The translations under genes and the position numbers were made by a program. 64,000 nt of DNA from Mesaphorura yosii. Its lineage: Eukaryota; Arthropoda; Collembola; Poduromorpha; Tullbergiidae. Under the pieces are notes generated by a model. That model did no database searches, had not been told where the DNA came from, and saw only the letters and a list, made by a program, of their open reading frames with translations. Location: contig WIXG01000165.1 in the NCBI GenBank assembly GCA_009869945.1, positions 103,357 through 167,356 on the forward strand. Direction: 5' to 3'. Below, piece by piece: positions 39,498-50,335 of this stretch; position 1 is the stretch's first letter, and the number at the start of each line of letters is the position of its first letter.

Positions 39498-42400
39498 ATG
39501 CCAAGAATGCAGGACGAAAGGCGCTACGGGTCGCCAAGGCGTTTTAAGTTGAGGAGGGTGAGTATAAGGGAAGTTGTACGGGGAGATGGGAAGGAGGAGG
39601 GAGAGAGGAGAGAGTGCTCCATAGTGTAGACCCCTACCAGATACGAGATTACAACCCCGGCAGCGGAATTCCTCATCCCTAAGGCAGCAGCCAATTCTAA
39701 AATTGCAAGGAATCTCAACGCAGGATGCAGAAACGAAACCATGCCAAATGCAGGTGTAGGGCTTAATTTTGCAGACGTCCAATGAAAACTGGCAACCAAT
39801 AACATTGGCCGAACCTGATAGTAAAGGCAAAGGCAAGGCCATAAAGCACAAGAGATTCGAAGAACCCGAGAAGCGGCTGGACCAAAATTTCGCAGAGCTC
39901 CTGACCATGGTCAGGACTTCGAGCCCCGTCTGGGACGACAGATTCCAGTGCCTTTCGCTTCGACCGAGCGTTGACAGGTTCACCGTCGAAGTATGGGAGC
40001 ACAACGGTGACAAATCGACACTACACGCGCTGAAGCACGCGAAGAACGTCAAGGAGGCGAATATCGTGAAGACAGGCACGAAGCAGCTGGAGGACGCCTT
40101 CAATCGCAGGAAGCGAGACAATTTCCTGGGGAAGGTCGCCGTAAAGATCCAAGATGTATGACAACGTGGAAACCTTCACTTGCTTTGTCATTCACGTTTA
40201 CATGCATTTTTTTCAGATTCCGTGTGACGGATCCGAAGTCTGGTACAATTTACATGGCGTCACACATCGTGGAGTGGGCGCCACGGGCCGTATGCTGCTC
40301 CAGATACGGACTCACGCGTCCAGATATGGCAGACACTTTGTAAGTCGCAATCGTACCAATGCTGAATGACTGCTCAGCCTTTAGGAAGGTAACAGCGTAA
40401 TATTAACTAGCAAGAGTACGAAGACCCTCGATTGACCCTAACTTGCCTCTGGGACCATATTCTGAATGTGGAATCGAGAAAATATGAAGGCGCTTCGCAT
40501 TGGGATGGCAAAATTCCTGCTGCAGCCAAATGTCTTCTCTTCCAGTACGCGTTGCAGACGGGAATCAGCGAAGCGACTCAGGTAAAAATTGCTGCGTCTT
40601 TGTCAATTACTGGAGAGTTACTCGAGAATGCCTTCTTGGTTCAGGGGTCAATTCAATGGAAAACGTACTTAAAACACAGTAGGGATCTCGGCGGTCTCGT
40701 GACTTCACTCGCTCACTTGCAATCCACGGTGGCCAAAGCGTCAGACGACAAATTACAGGACTGGAAGCTGTCTGAACTCGAGGCAACCCTCCTTGGAATA
40801 ATAATCGAGCGTGTGTGTCCCATTCTGAGAAATCACTTGCTTGGCGAGACTCAAGAGCGCGTCTACTTCACAATCCACACTAATCGAGATTGCATCGCAA
40901 TAATGAAACGACTCGGTTTATCTGGCACGATTCACGCCATCAATCTGCTCGTGACGACGGACATCAGACTCTGTGTCCTGGACTGGTACAAAGCCAAGTT
41001 TGACGAGATCGTCACGTCACAGATGACGAACGCATTGACGGACTACGAACTTGTTAGTTTGTACGCTGCGGTAAGCAAAAGTGCAAAATCGAGCGGCAGG
41101 TGCCGGCGCCCGTGCCAATGATTTGAATTCCATTTGCAGATGATTCGACGTGTGAACGGCGTTCTGGACGAAGGCGTGTTAGTCTGGAGCCTAATGTTCT
41201 GGATGGAGGGCTTCATCGACTACATGCCCATCATGTACGGCGAATTTCAGAAGATGATCGTCTTCGACGTGGAAGATATCTCATGGCGGCTGACTTGGCG
41301 CACGTACGACACGAACGACAAACTTCGGCAGACGCTCCTCAGACTGGATGATGGCGACAAGAAGTTATGCGCGTACATGTTTGACTTGTACCACGAAACT
41401 CAGCTATTTGTGCTCCGGGCGGATGAAATTCCTTCGCTCGAAGGTGTGTAGTGGTAGCAGGATCAAAAAATACTATCCTTGCTGTTAATTTTCCTAAAAC
41501 CATGCGATCTGATTGGCAGATAAGAGATTTCATATTCTACGGGATTACCATCGCTGGTTTCGACCCATGCTTAGTCTCTGGCTTGGCTTCGCATTTATCA
41601 AATCTTGCCAGATGATCGCGAAGGCCATCAACATTGACACGATCATTGCGCAGACGGAGTACGTTAAAACTTCCAGCTCCGCTTTGGACACTTACATCGT
41701 GTTTTTAGAGCTGGCAGCGTTCTGGACAAAACTGAACTGGCCAGACGTGTCTGAGAGTTTCGTGATTGTGCACTTTCTAATGGAAGTGCTGGCCCACGAC
41801 GGAATTCTGTACTCGAACCTCAAATGGAAGAAAATCGAGTACGAAGGGTATTTTGATACCATCGACCGGTTTGATGTCTCGGAACGACTTTGCATTGCCT
41901 TAAACGACATCGCTACTGTCAAGGTACGTGCGGTGGAAGCAACGTGTTTGGCAAATCAAAAATGATCCACATAACTTCGACTTCTTTCTGTCTTTTTTGA
42001 AGACAGCGATGATAAACAGTTTTCACGCATTCAAGCTGAAAAGTTTCATGACGAAGATGGAGCAAACCGTAGGCGAAGTGGAGACGGCCAAGCACCAGGC
42101 GCACCTCCAAAATCTGATGCTGTACGCAACAGGCGAGATTGACGCCAGAGTCGGTCGAATCATGGATAGGATAAAAATCCGAATCAAACCGGAAGTAAAC
42201 TTTTACAGCTGCTCATAAAATGATAAATTCTCGGGGCAAAATTGAATTTAGTTTCGTCACTCGTAAACGTGAATTCCACTCTGTAGATTCGAGACAACAT
42301 CGAAGACTATCTGATTCACCTGAGCAGAGATCCGACCACCCACGACATGGACACGGCACTAGATAATTTGCTCAGCTACCTCGACGACCATCTCGTCATC

Positions 42401-43563
42401 TTGGACAAGCAGCTGCTTGAAGAAATCTTCGTGCCGGTGCTCCAAGTGTTTTGGAAGGTGTTCTGTGAGGAACTCGTCGAGTCAGTGCGCCATTTCCCAC
42501 TGAACGAAAGCATCTTTGCGCAGAAAGAATTCTTCCATCAGATCGCAGACATGATGCAAATCATGCTCAAGTACTTTCGTGGTGGGCTTGACGAGCACAA
42601 AATCTACTGCGGAGAGTACGTACGGCTGGAACAGCTTATAGAATTGTTTCAGTGGGACACCGACGCTCTCATCGCGCTGTACTTTCAAGAGAAGGCGAAA
42701 GAACAGTTCGTAAGTCAAGCTGATTTGGCCGGTCATTGAATTGGTTTCTCTTTACTGAATTCATCGGTTCATGCTAATTGTGTGCTTCAGTTTCCTCATC
42801 CACCGACTTACGGAACGCTGCAAGCTCGAGCGTCATACTGGAACGGCACTTTGAATGTTGAGGTAATTTCTGGAAGGAATTTAGTCGGAAGTGAGCCTGT
42901 GGTATCAAACTACTGGCAGTTCTGGAAAGGGAAGTCGAAAGCGACTACCAGAGACTGCATCGTTCAAATGGATCTCGTTCCTGAAGTGCTATTCATGCAT
43001 GTAAGTTGCCTCCAATTCCAACCTTCCAAGGCCATAAAGGCCAAAATGTATGTGAATCAAAATGAAATCGATCGCTCGTTCATTGTTCATGCAGCCTCAG
43101 AGGCAAGAAACGACGATAAAGTGGAATACAAGCAATCCTGACTATGACGAGTCATTCTCTTGGCTGGTCACGATAGAAGAATGCCGACGCTCAAATGCTG
43201 TGTTGAGGTTCACCGTGAAAGATTTTGACCTTCTTTCCAAAAATGACTTCATTGGAGAAGCTTTCATTCCGCTTGCGAGTGTAAGTTGAAGTTAAATCGT
43301 GGGCTTTGTGCAGGAAAGGAGTCTCTACCTTCATGTACTGTTTCCCTGTTTCCATTCCCATGTCTTTTTGCCAGCTGCCAGGCGTTAAAGCAGCTGATCA
43401 CAGTGTCATCCGGCAGCCGATGAATCTGTTCTTACGATCCAAGGAAGACAACAATACAACCAAGAACATAATGCAAATATTAAAGTGCCGACGCTGGGAA
43501 AAACAAGCGGAACAATTTGTGGCTGACGAAGAAGGCCGTGAAGTAAAGATGTCCGAGACATAG
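39498..43563 (+). CDS. UNC13D/Munc13-4-like (BAP3 family) protein
   Basis: Twelve exons (39498-39557, 39775-40155, 40217-40339, 40411-40581, 40645-41070, 41140-41443, 41520-41923, 42003-42194, 42287-42709, 42791-43000, 43095-43280, 43375-43563) give 1022 residues; human UNC13D is 1090. It has the short Munc13 layout: a partial-looking N-terminal C2 region (SSPVWDDRFQCLSL, FLGKVAVKIQD), the MUN region with MHD1 and MHD2 (DYHRWFRPML; LDWPD-like NWPDVSESFVIV), and a C-terminal C2 (NPDYDESFSWLV, DFIGEAFIPLASLPG). There is no C1 or calmodulin site. Family members prime SNARE-mediated exocytosis of lysosome-related and dense-core vesicles; staccato is the likely fly relative. The first exon and the acceptor at 40410 are the least certain parts. 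The N-terminal C2 lacks its first strands, so an upstream exon may be missing. AATAAA lies at 43626-43631. Confidence 0.85.
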
Positions 43564-43732
43564 TTCATAAACAGGTTCCAGCGCCAGGCTCTGAGAACCG
43601 ATATGCGATATAAAATTTTCCAACCAATAAAATTCAGGTCACAAATCCAGAGTTGTCAACTAACCAAAGCCAGTTTCTTATTCATAAACTTACAGTGCAA
43701 CAAACCAAAGTACAAATAATTTTTAATTTGGT

Positions 43733-44236
43733 TTAGAATCTTAGCTTCTGGAAGAACCATCTGTTTTTGCCACTCCTGTATCGGTCCTCGAACTTTGCCT
43801 TGATTTGATAGCGCACCTTCTTCCTCTTCATTGGGTCCTTCAGTGCTTTCATGTTTTGCTCTTGCTTGTCGAATGGAATATCAACCGTATAACGTGTAGG
43901 CAGCAAGTGGTTGTAGTTGACCACCTGGAAAACAAACCATTGGCATTAGCAAAGGTCAATCCACATTCTGCATTCCTTGCGTATTGCATTGGCATACATG
44001 AACTGTATTTTAAGTACCTTAACGAAGGGCTTCAGCTTATTTCTCTTCTTGATCTTGTCTTTACTCATGGCTCTGGTGACCTTTCTTGGGTATCTGTCAA
44101 TGCCTGCAACGACAGCATGGCCATAAGGGCGTTCTTGTGTGCCATCGTCCAGGTTCTTGACAACAATAGCCTTTCGTCCAGCATAACGTCCATTCAGGAC
44201 GAGGACAACCTTCCCTTGCTTCATAATCTTCCCCAT
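43733..44236 (-). CDS. RPL27: 60S ribosomal protein L27 (eL27)
   Basis: Two coding exons (44236-44018, 43924-43733) give exactly 136 residues, the length of human RPL27. The N-terminus [20 protein letters not shown] carries the KOW motif typical of this protein, and the C-terminus ends in [11 protein letters not shown]. It is a structural component of the large ribosomal subunit. An acceptor (TTGCAG) lies directly before the start codon, so a 5' UTR intron precedes it. The stop codon lies 170 bases from that of UNC13D, tail to tail. Confidence 0.97.
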
Positions 44237-44300
44237 TCTCTGCAATTAACAAGGGAGTGTCAAATTAATCAGCCATAATACACACAAATTGGAGTCATAC

Positions 44301-44321
44301 GCCGGTCCGATGCCGAAAGGG
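44301..44321 (-). promoter_or_regulatory. Probable 5' TOP leader exon of RPL27
   Basis: On the minus strand CCCTTTCGGC starts a pyrimidine-rich leader of about 20 bases that ends at a GTATGA donor; splicing across 44300-44240 joins it to the exon with the ATG. Ribosomal protein mRNAs typically begin with such a C-plus-pyrimidine tract, which places translation under mTORC1/LARP1 control. Confidence 0.45.
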
Positions 44322-44991
44322 ATCAGCCTGATGTCTCGTCAATGCTAAATTCTAGTCTTGTGACCAATTCCATGCACGGCAGGCAAAGATTACCCTTGAA
44401 TATTAACAGTTAAAAATGACTTACGTGTTAATGGATGGAGATAACGATTTCCAACAATAATGCACCTAAATTACCCAAACTCGCCAGATTCTGTACGATT
44501 ACCGCATGTGAACTGAGCTCCAATGCTAAAAGCATAGGTTGGCATGGCATGGCATGGCTGCTCGTATTCACCGCATTGAGAGAGCCTTCTCGGCGCTCAG
44601 AGTCCAATTGGCAGAGGGCGGTCGCTGTACGCTTGGCAAAGACCGAACTTGAATTGAACGAGAAGAGAACGAGATGTGTATCGCATAATCGTGTGAATTA
44701 TCGTGTCTACATTTACGTGTTTGTGGTGAAAGTTATGCAGGAAATTCATAATCACTCTCGAACTTCGAACATTGCATTGCACTAACTAAATAGTGGGAGC
44801 TGATTAAGAAAATATTAAAAAGAGAAAACCTCAATTAATTCCTGTAGACTGAAGTCAATTAGTAATGAGAATTATTAAAGTTTTGTGATACCGGCTCAGC
44901 AGTTCCCGGATAGCTGCACGGCACCTCGCATTCCATTTTCATTCAACTCAACCTTGCCTTTAGCTTACTGATAAGTGTTCGAGTGACGGCC
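44322..44991. other. Divergent promoter region between RPL27 and PEX14
   Basis: The 670 bases between the two heads hold no gene. A GGCAT tandem run is found at 44541-44558. Confidence 0.45.
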
Positions 44992-46331
44992 ATGGAACAA
45001 TCAGCTCAAACTCAAACAGACACTGCTTCCACCGGATCGACTCAGTTCATTGCATCAAACGTAAAACCCGTACGCGCGCGCGCAGACGACAATGGAAATG
45101 GAAGGGAGCAATTAGTAAGTGTATCTTATCTTAGGGCGTTTGCAGAATTGTATTGGTGCGACTAATTCACTAATAAAATGCTTCCTTCTGTAGCTGAGCA
45201 CTGCAGTGAAATTTCTGCTAAATCCACGCGTTCGTAAGACTTCCATTTACCAAAAGTTGGAATTCCTAAGGCAGAAAGGACTGACTGAGCATGAAATCGC
45301 CGTTGCTTGCCAACGGGCCGGTCTTGACCCAGCGCTGGAACAGAAGGTGTGTGGATTGTCATTTTGTAGGATGTAACGTGCTTGCGAATTCCATCACCTC
45401 ATTGCAAAATTGTATGACTCGTTTTGTAGCACCTCGAGCATACCCAAAGTCAAGCCGTAGTCCCGTACATGTATCCAGTTGTGGCTGCATCCGTCTGGAC
45501 CAAAGCAAAAGACGTGGCAAATCTTGTGGCGCTCTTTTCCATAGGATCTTTTAGCGTTTACTACCTCTGGAAGGTATTTCGCTTTTAGCAATCGTGAAAT
45601 AATGAATTCATAATTCAGCTTTCGTTCACTGAAGCTTTTGTTCCTTGCAGCAATTTCTGGCTCCTAAGCTCTTTGGTATACGAAACGCACGTGAAGAGAA
45701 GTACGAGCAACTTTTAATATCAATATCCAAGCTGAACGAGAACGTTACAGAATTAAAGAATCTGATACGCTCAATCCAAGAAAGTCAGTCAGTGCAGCAG
45801 CAAATTGAAGCCGGCGCATCCAAAACCAAGAGTTCACACGAGCTCAAAGAGATCAAGAATGAGCTGAGCGCAATCAAAGGACTGCTGCTTGGCCGAGCCC
45901 AATTTCCTACGTCGCCAAGCAGTGGAGGCATACCTTCGTGGCAGATGTTGGAAGCTGAGGGAGACGAAGAGGAAGAGAGCAACAGCAAGGATTCAATAAA
46001 GTCGAAGAGAAAAGAGAGAAAATCTCAAAGAAAGCAAGAGAAGTTATCGTCTTCGAATACGCAGGCGCAGTCGCAGGCGGTAGTTGTTGACGATCCAGCA
46101 GTGGCAGGAAAGACTGAGGCCACCGGCGCAGAAGGCGATTCTGATTCATCGCATCAGTTTGTGGACATGGCCGGCTCCTCGTCGTCAACAGTCAATGTAG
46201 TCAGAAGGCAGCAGCAGGCGTCAAGCTGTGAAGGAGACTCAAACAACGGGTTCACGTCAGGAAGTTCGTGTGAAGTTGTGTTCCTCGGAGGAGAAAAGAA
46301 TTATTCCAATTCTGAGACAAGCAGCGAATGA
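44992..46331 (+). CDS. PEX14: Peroxisomal membrane docking protein PEX14
   Basis: Four exons (44992-45114, 45194-45346, 45430-45573, 45651-46331) give 366 residues; human PEX14 is 377. The conserved N-terminal helical domain (about residues 41-90; STAVKFLLNPRVRK, FLRQKGLTEHEIAVA) binds the WxxxF motifs of PEX5. A single hydrophobic segment (about 120-140; VANLVALFSIGSFSVYYLW) is the membrane anchor, followed by coiled coil (EKYEQLLISISKLNENVTELK) and a Ser/Glu-rich tail. It forms the import docking complex with PEX13. Tail-to-tail with COA7; AATAAA lies at 46602-46607. Confidence 0.93.
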
Positions 46332-46565
46332 TGTTTAATATTGGATGCTAGGAAACCCAGCATCTTGTGGTCTTCTGTTCCAATTCCAAGAGATTAGTCA
46401 GCTTAGAATAATTTCTTTTTTTCGTTAGGTGCGTGATGGTGATCGGATCCAATTTGACAAAGACTTGCATTCTCGATGTGATGTCGACAATTTTAGTTTC
46501 GAAAGCTATGCTGAGCGGGCATGGCTAATTTGTAATCTTTTAATCTTGTCACTGTCACTGGTAAC

Positions 46566-46607
46566 TTTATTGTTCATCCAGTCATTAGATTACACAGGAG
46601 CAATAAA
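46566..46607. terminator. Interleaved poly(A) signals of PEX14 (+) and COA7 (-)
   Basis: AATAAA at 46602-46607 serves PEX14. Its reverse complement TTTATT at 46566-46571 gives an AATAAA for COA7 on the minus strand. The plus-strand signal lies beyond the minus-strand one, so the two 3' ends should overlap by several tens of bases. Confidence 0.5.
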
Positions 46608-46680
46608 GCAATAACAAGAGATTATACAGCGATTTGCGAAGTGCGTTTTTAGCATATCGTATAATAATTTTGTTCGCTAG

Positions 46681-47638
46681 TCAATTTTGTTGGACCTTCT
46701 GTTCGAATGCGATATTACGAAATTGTTCAATTACTTGATCCTTCATCTGCTTTGCCTTCAATTCGTACTCATGCGCCTTTCTGTCGTCTTGAGCAACTCC
46801 TTCGCCCTGAAACAGGTAAAAAATGGGATCTCCTTGTCATTTCCGATTCATGCTATAGTCTTCTTGGACTTAACCAACTTTACCTTTTTGTACATCATAG
46901 ACAAATTGGTGCACGCCAGTTTGTGACCCAAATTGCATGCCTTCATGGAATACTGAAAGGCTTTGCCCATGTTTTTGTCTACTGCCTTGTCCTCGCCAGC
47001 CAAATACATTCCACTGACGTAGTAGCAACTTTCCGCGTTATCCATGGAGCAACCAGTGTCAAAGAAGGAGAATGCAGTCTTCGCATCCTTTGGAACCTGC
47101 AGCAGGACACAAGTGAGCAGCAAATTAAGTTACGGGCCAGTGACACGAAACTGGAGTGGGAGTGGCTTCGGCCTTCGACTTACCTCTGAATACAAGGACG
47201 TTCTCATCAGTCCGGAATGAAGACATGATTTCGGATGCCTTAGTTTACATCCTTTATCAAAGTACACTAGCGCTTTCACATGATCAGGTCTGCTGGGCGA
47301 ATTTCTGCCTAGGAAAATGTAGTTTCCATACTTGAAGCATGAGTGTCCGTAATTGTGTTCGTCGCAGTTGACTTGGTACACTTTCTCTGCTTTCTTCAGG
47401 TCTTGCTGAATTGACTCAAAATAGTCTCCAAGCAAGTGGCAGACTGCACAAGGAAATCAGCGATTAGACCACTGACCTCCGCATTCCGCAAGGGTTAACG
47501 AATAACGAATGAGTTTGCATACTTACTTGCAGGTTTCTTCTCATTGTAGCACCCATTCCGGTATTCGTGGCCCAGATTGTCCAAGTACTCCTTCAGCTGC
47601 TTCTCGTCTTTGATGTTTATGTCTTGTGGCAATCCCAT
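46681..47638 (-). CDS. COA7: Cytochrome c oxidase assembly factor 7 (Sel1-repeat protein)
   Basis: Four exons (47638-47527, 47443-47184, 47096-46884, 46806-46681) give 236 residues; human COA7 is 231. Sel1-like repeats, each with cysteine pairs, run through the protein (CHLLGDYFESIQQDLKKAEKVYQVNCDE; CFKYGNYIFLG; YYVSGMYLAGEDKAVDKNMGKAFQYSMKACNLGH). The regularly spaced cysteines fit a disulphide-stabilised protein of the mitochondrial intermembrane space that supports complex IV assembly. There is no cleavable presequence, as in the human protein. Confidence 0.93.
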
Positions 47639-50335
47639 TTTGTATTGGCAGTCTTGGTTAAGGAAGTTATTTAAGTTGAACGCTTCGCGTTGGCGCTTAC
47701 TGATTGGACTGGATCACAGGATTGACATTTGGAAAAGTTCATTACACAACTGGCAGTGCAGTGTAAAATGTGAACTGGAAATGCTTCCGGAAAGAAAGAA
47801 AGCACACTTTCAACTTTCATCTGGTTCACTTCAACGCTACAAATTCATTTTTGTTTCCGTCTAATTTACTGAAGATCAAAGTTATCTGCTGGTCGAGGTT
47901 ATGATTTCATTTGCAAGACCGCACAGCAAGATTTGAATTTCCATCTCGTCTTTTTTGCAACCGCATTTTTTGCAATGTTTATTCGCAATGCACGTAATTA
48001 GCCATACACTTTGCAGTCCGACCGTAATCCTATCGAGTATCGAGTCAAGAGTGAAGAGCCCAGCCGTCAGCAGCAACAGAAGGACAATGCAGCAGACGCA
48101 AATGTAAATTCGTTGATACTCGGCTCTCAGCTACCCACCGCCACAGCCACAGCTTAGTTGAACGGGAACGTAGAGTTTCAGCGATCGCGATCCTCGCATT
48201 GACTAAAATACGTGGTAAGTGGTAGGCAGATGAGTTAACCTTGTTTCTTGCCCGTTTTTTGCACAGGATATGCTTGAAGTCCCGTACACGTACACGATTT
48301 TATCAATACAGCATTGGCATTGTTGAGCTACTGAAGAAAAACGTGTACACAATCCCTAGCTAGTTCGCCAGCAGCAGCGATTCAGTCAGCAGTCAGTTGT
48401 TCCCAATTAATACACAGTGCATAAACACACAGACCAGCACCAGCGATCAGGACGACGATAGCAATAGCAAGTGGCATACGCAGTAGCAGTACAGCTCATC
48501 TACCCTAGAAAGAAGACTTCTAAATCAAAACAAAGAAAGAAAGATCATCACACGGGCGACGAACACGTTCATTCCCAGTGCAGTGCAGTGCATGAACGTA
48601 CGTTGGCAGTAAAGTCCGAGTCGAGTCGATAATGAGTAAGGATCAGGAATTTGGACAAATTACATCCAGTTGCTCCTTCGCTTTACAATTTGAGTCTCAA
48701 GATTTAGTTGAGGTTTCGCATTCAAGTAACGTTGACTGGTGCAAGTCCGCAGTGTGAATTCGTATGTGAGAATTTGCAGCATTTAATCTGCGACGCAGAT
48801 CTTAACTGCGGAGAAAAAGTAGAAAGGGAGAAAGGCTAAAGGCCTTTTAATTATTCTGTGGACGAGCAGCGGACGCGAGACGGGACGAGACGACGACGAA
48901 GGAAGCTCAATTCAGATACAACTTCAATTCTGATTACAGATTGTAATTATAGCTCGTCTGTTCGTTCGTCAGTCGTGGTGGTAGTTCGATCGAGACTCGT
49001 GCCCGTGGCCGCCGTCGCACATCGCACATGTACCTAATTAATTGCAACGTGAAGCTTCTCAGTTATGCAATGATTTCGCACAAGCCTAAACTCTAGCGAG
49101 CCCTCAGTATCGATCAGCATTTGGCATTGGCAATTAGCATTTGGAATCCGGAAGAAAGCAAAGGTAAGTACTTGATCTTTGATCACTTTGACCGATTCCT
49201 TAAGCAAAGCATGCCTGACATAAACTTAACTAACGTAACGTAACGTAACGGTAAAGTTGTAATTGTAATGCCAGTAAGGCTATTCTTAGAATTCTGACTC
49301 TTCGTCTGGTCTGGGCCTGGGTTTCTCATTCATAAGACACACGCAAGAGTTTAGTTTAGCGTCCGCAGATTAGATTAGAGAGCCATACCGTTTAATGACT
49401 GATGTATTTACTCACAAATTACGAAAACGATGTGATTACGAAAAGGCAGGCGCAGGCATTTACTAGCATTTTGAGCCTCAGATCATTGCTCGTCTTACAA
49501 GCTGCTGTTTGTTCTTGTTCATGTGATTGTGATTGAGTCTTAGTAGTGAATTTGAGTAGCTTGACATGTTTATGTTACATTTATTTTATTTTGCTTGTGT
49601 TCTGTTCTATTTTTTTAGAAACTTCTTTAGTTCTACTTCTACCGTGCGCAGTGCACGTGCTGTTGTGTTAGTATTTTATGTTGCTGGATGCTGTTGTAAC
49701 TTGTGAAAGAACCGCTGCTAAAGCTAACTGCTCTGCGTCCGACTCCCAAATTACTTCCATTTCAAGTTGGGACCGCCGATCAGCTTCAGCTATCAGCTAC
49801 CTCACCTCGTTAAAAGGTTGTTAAAACCCAAGAGCAAGAGCATCTGTTGTTGCAACCACCAAAAGGAAGTGCCAAGCCGCACGTGTCTTCTTCCACTTCT
49901 TCGAACGTCATCGTTGCGTTTGCAGCCTCAATTTAATCATCGCCTAATCCAGGAAGAAAGAAACGACCTCGTTACTCAATTATCGGCCAAAACATGTCTG
50001 ATAGAATTCAAATTGCTTTTCAGTGAGTCTTTTTGTTTTTGTGCTTAGCAATTTTAGTTAAGCATTCTTTGCTTCTGACTGCTCGTGCAGCTCGTTGCTT
50101 GCCTTATGTCATAAAGTCAGCCCTCCTCCTGAACCAAATTAAAACTCAGCTGGAATTTGTACCATTGCTTCGACAAATTCGACATTCTGTTAATCATATT
50201 TGCAGAGGTGATTGGTTTCGTTATCGAATATTAGTTGGATTCTCAGAGTAAAGAAGAGAACCACTGGGCTCCTCTTGCTTAATATTGACTTGACCGCCTG
50301 ATTTTAGTGATCTGTATTGCGTTTTCAGGACGAGA
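47639..50335. other. Divergent region between COA7 and the TRIM-NHL gene
   Basis: Likely 5' UTR exons of the TRIM gene lie here: one ending at about 49163 (AAAG|GTAAGTA) and one ending at 50022 (TTCA|GTGAGT) that joins to 50329. A (TAACG)4 repeat is at 49231-49250 and a CAGTG repeat near 48580. No protein-coding gene is visible. Confidence 0.4.
49231..49250. repeat. (TAACG)4 microsatellite
   Basis: Four tandem TAACG units sit just downstream of the putative donor at 49163, in the presumed first intron of the TRIM-NHL gene. Confidence 0.85.

Noticed and set aside
39740-39774. ATG at 39740 as the start of the UNC13D-like gene
   Set aside because: Its frame reaches a TGA almost at once, and splicing out the intervening bases would need an intron of under 30 bases.
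39492-40121. 209-codon minus-strand frame
   Set aside because: It overlaps the UNC13D-like exons on the opposite strand, which match a known family; the antisense protein is Ser/Leu-rich with no family signal.
43925-44017. Possible snoRNA in the RPL27 intron
   Set aside because: No box C/D or H/ACA pattern could be found in the 93-nt intron.
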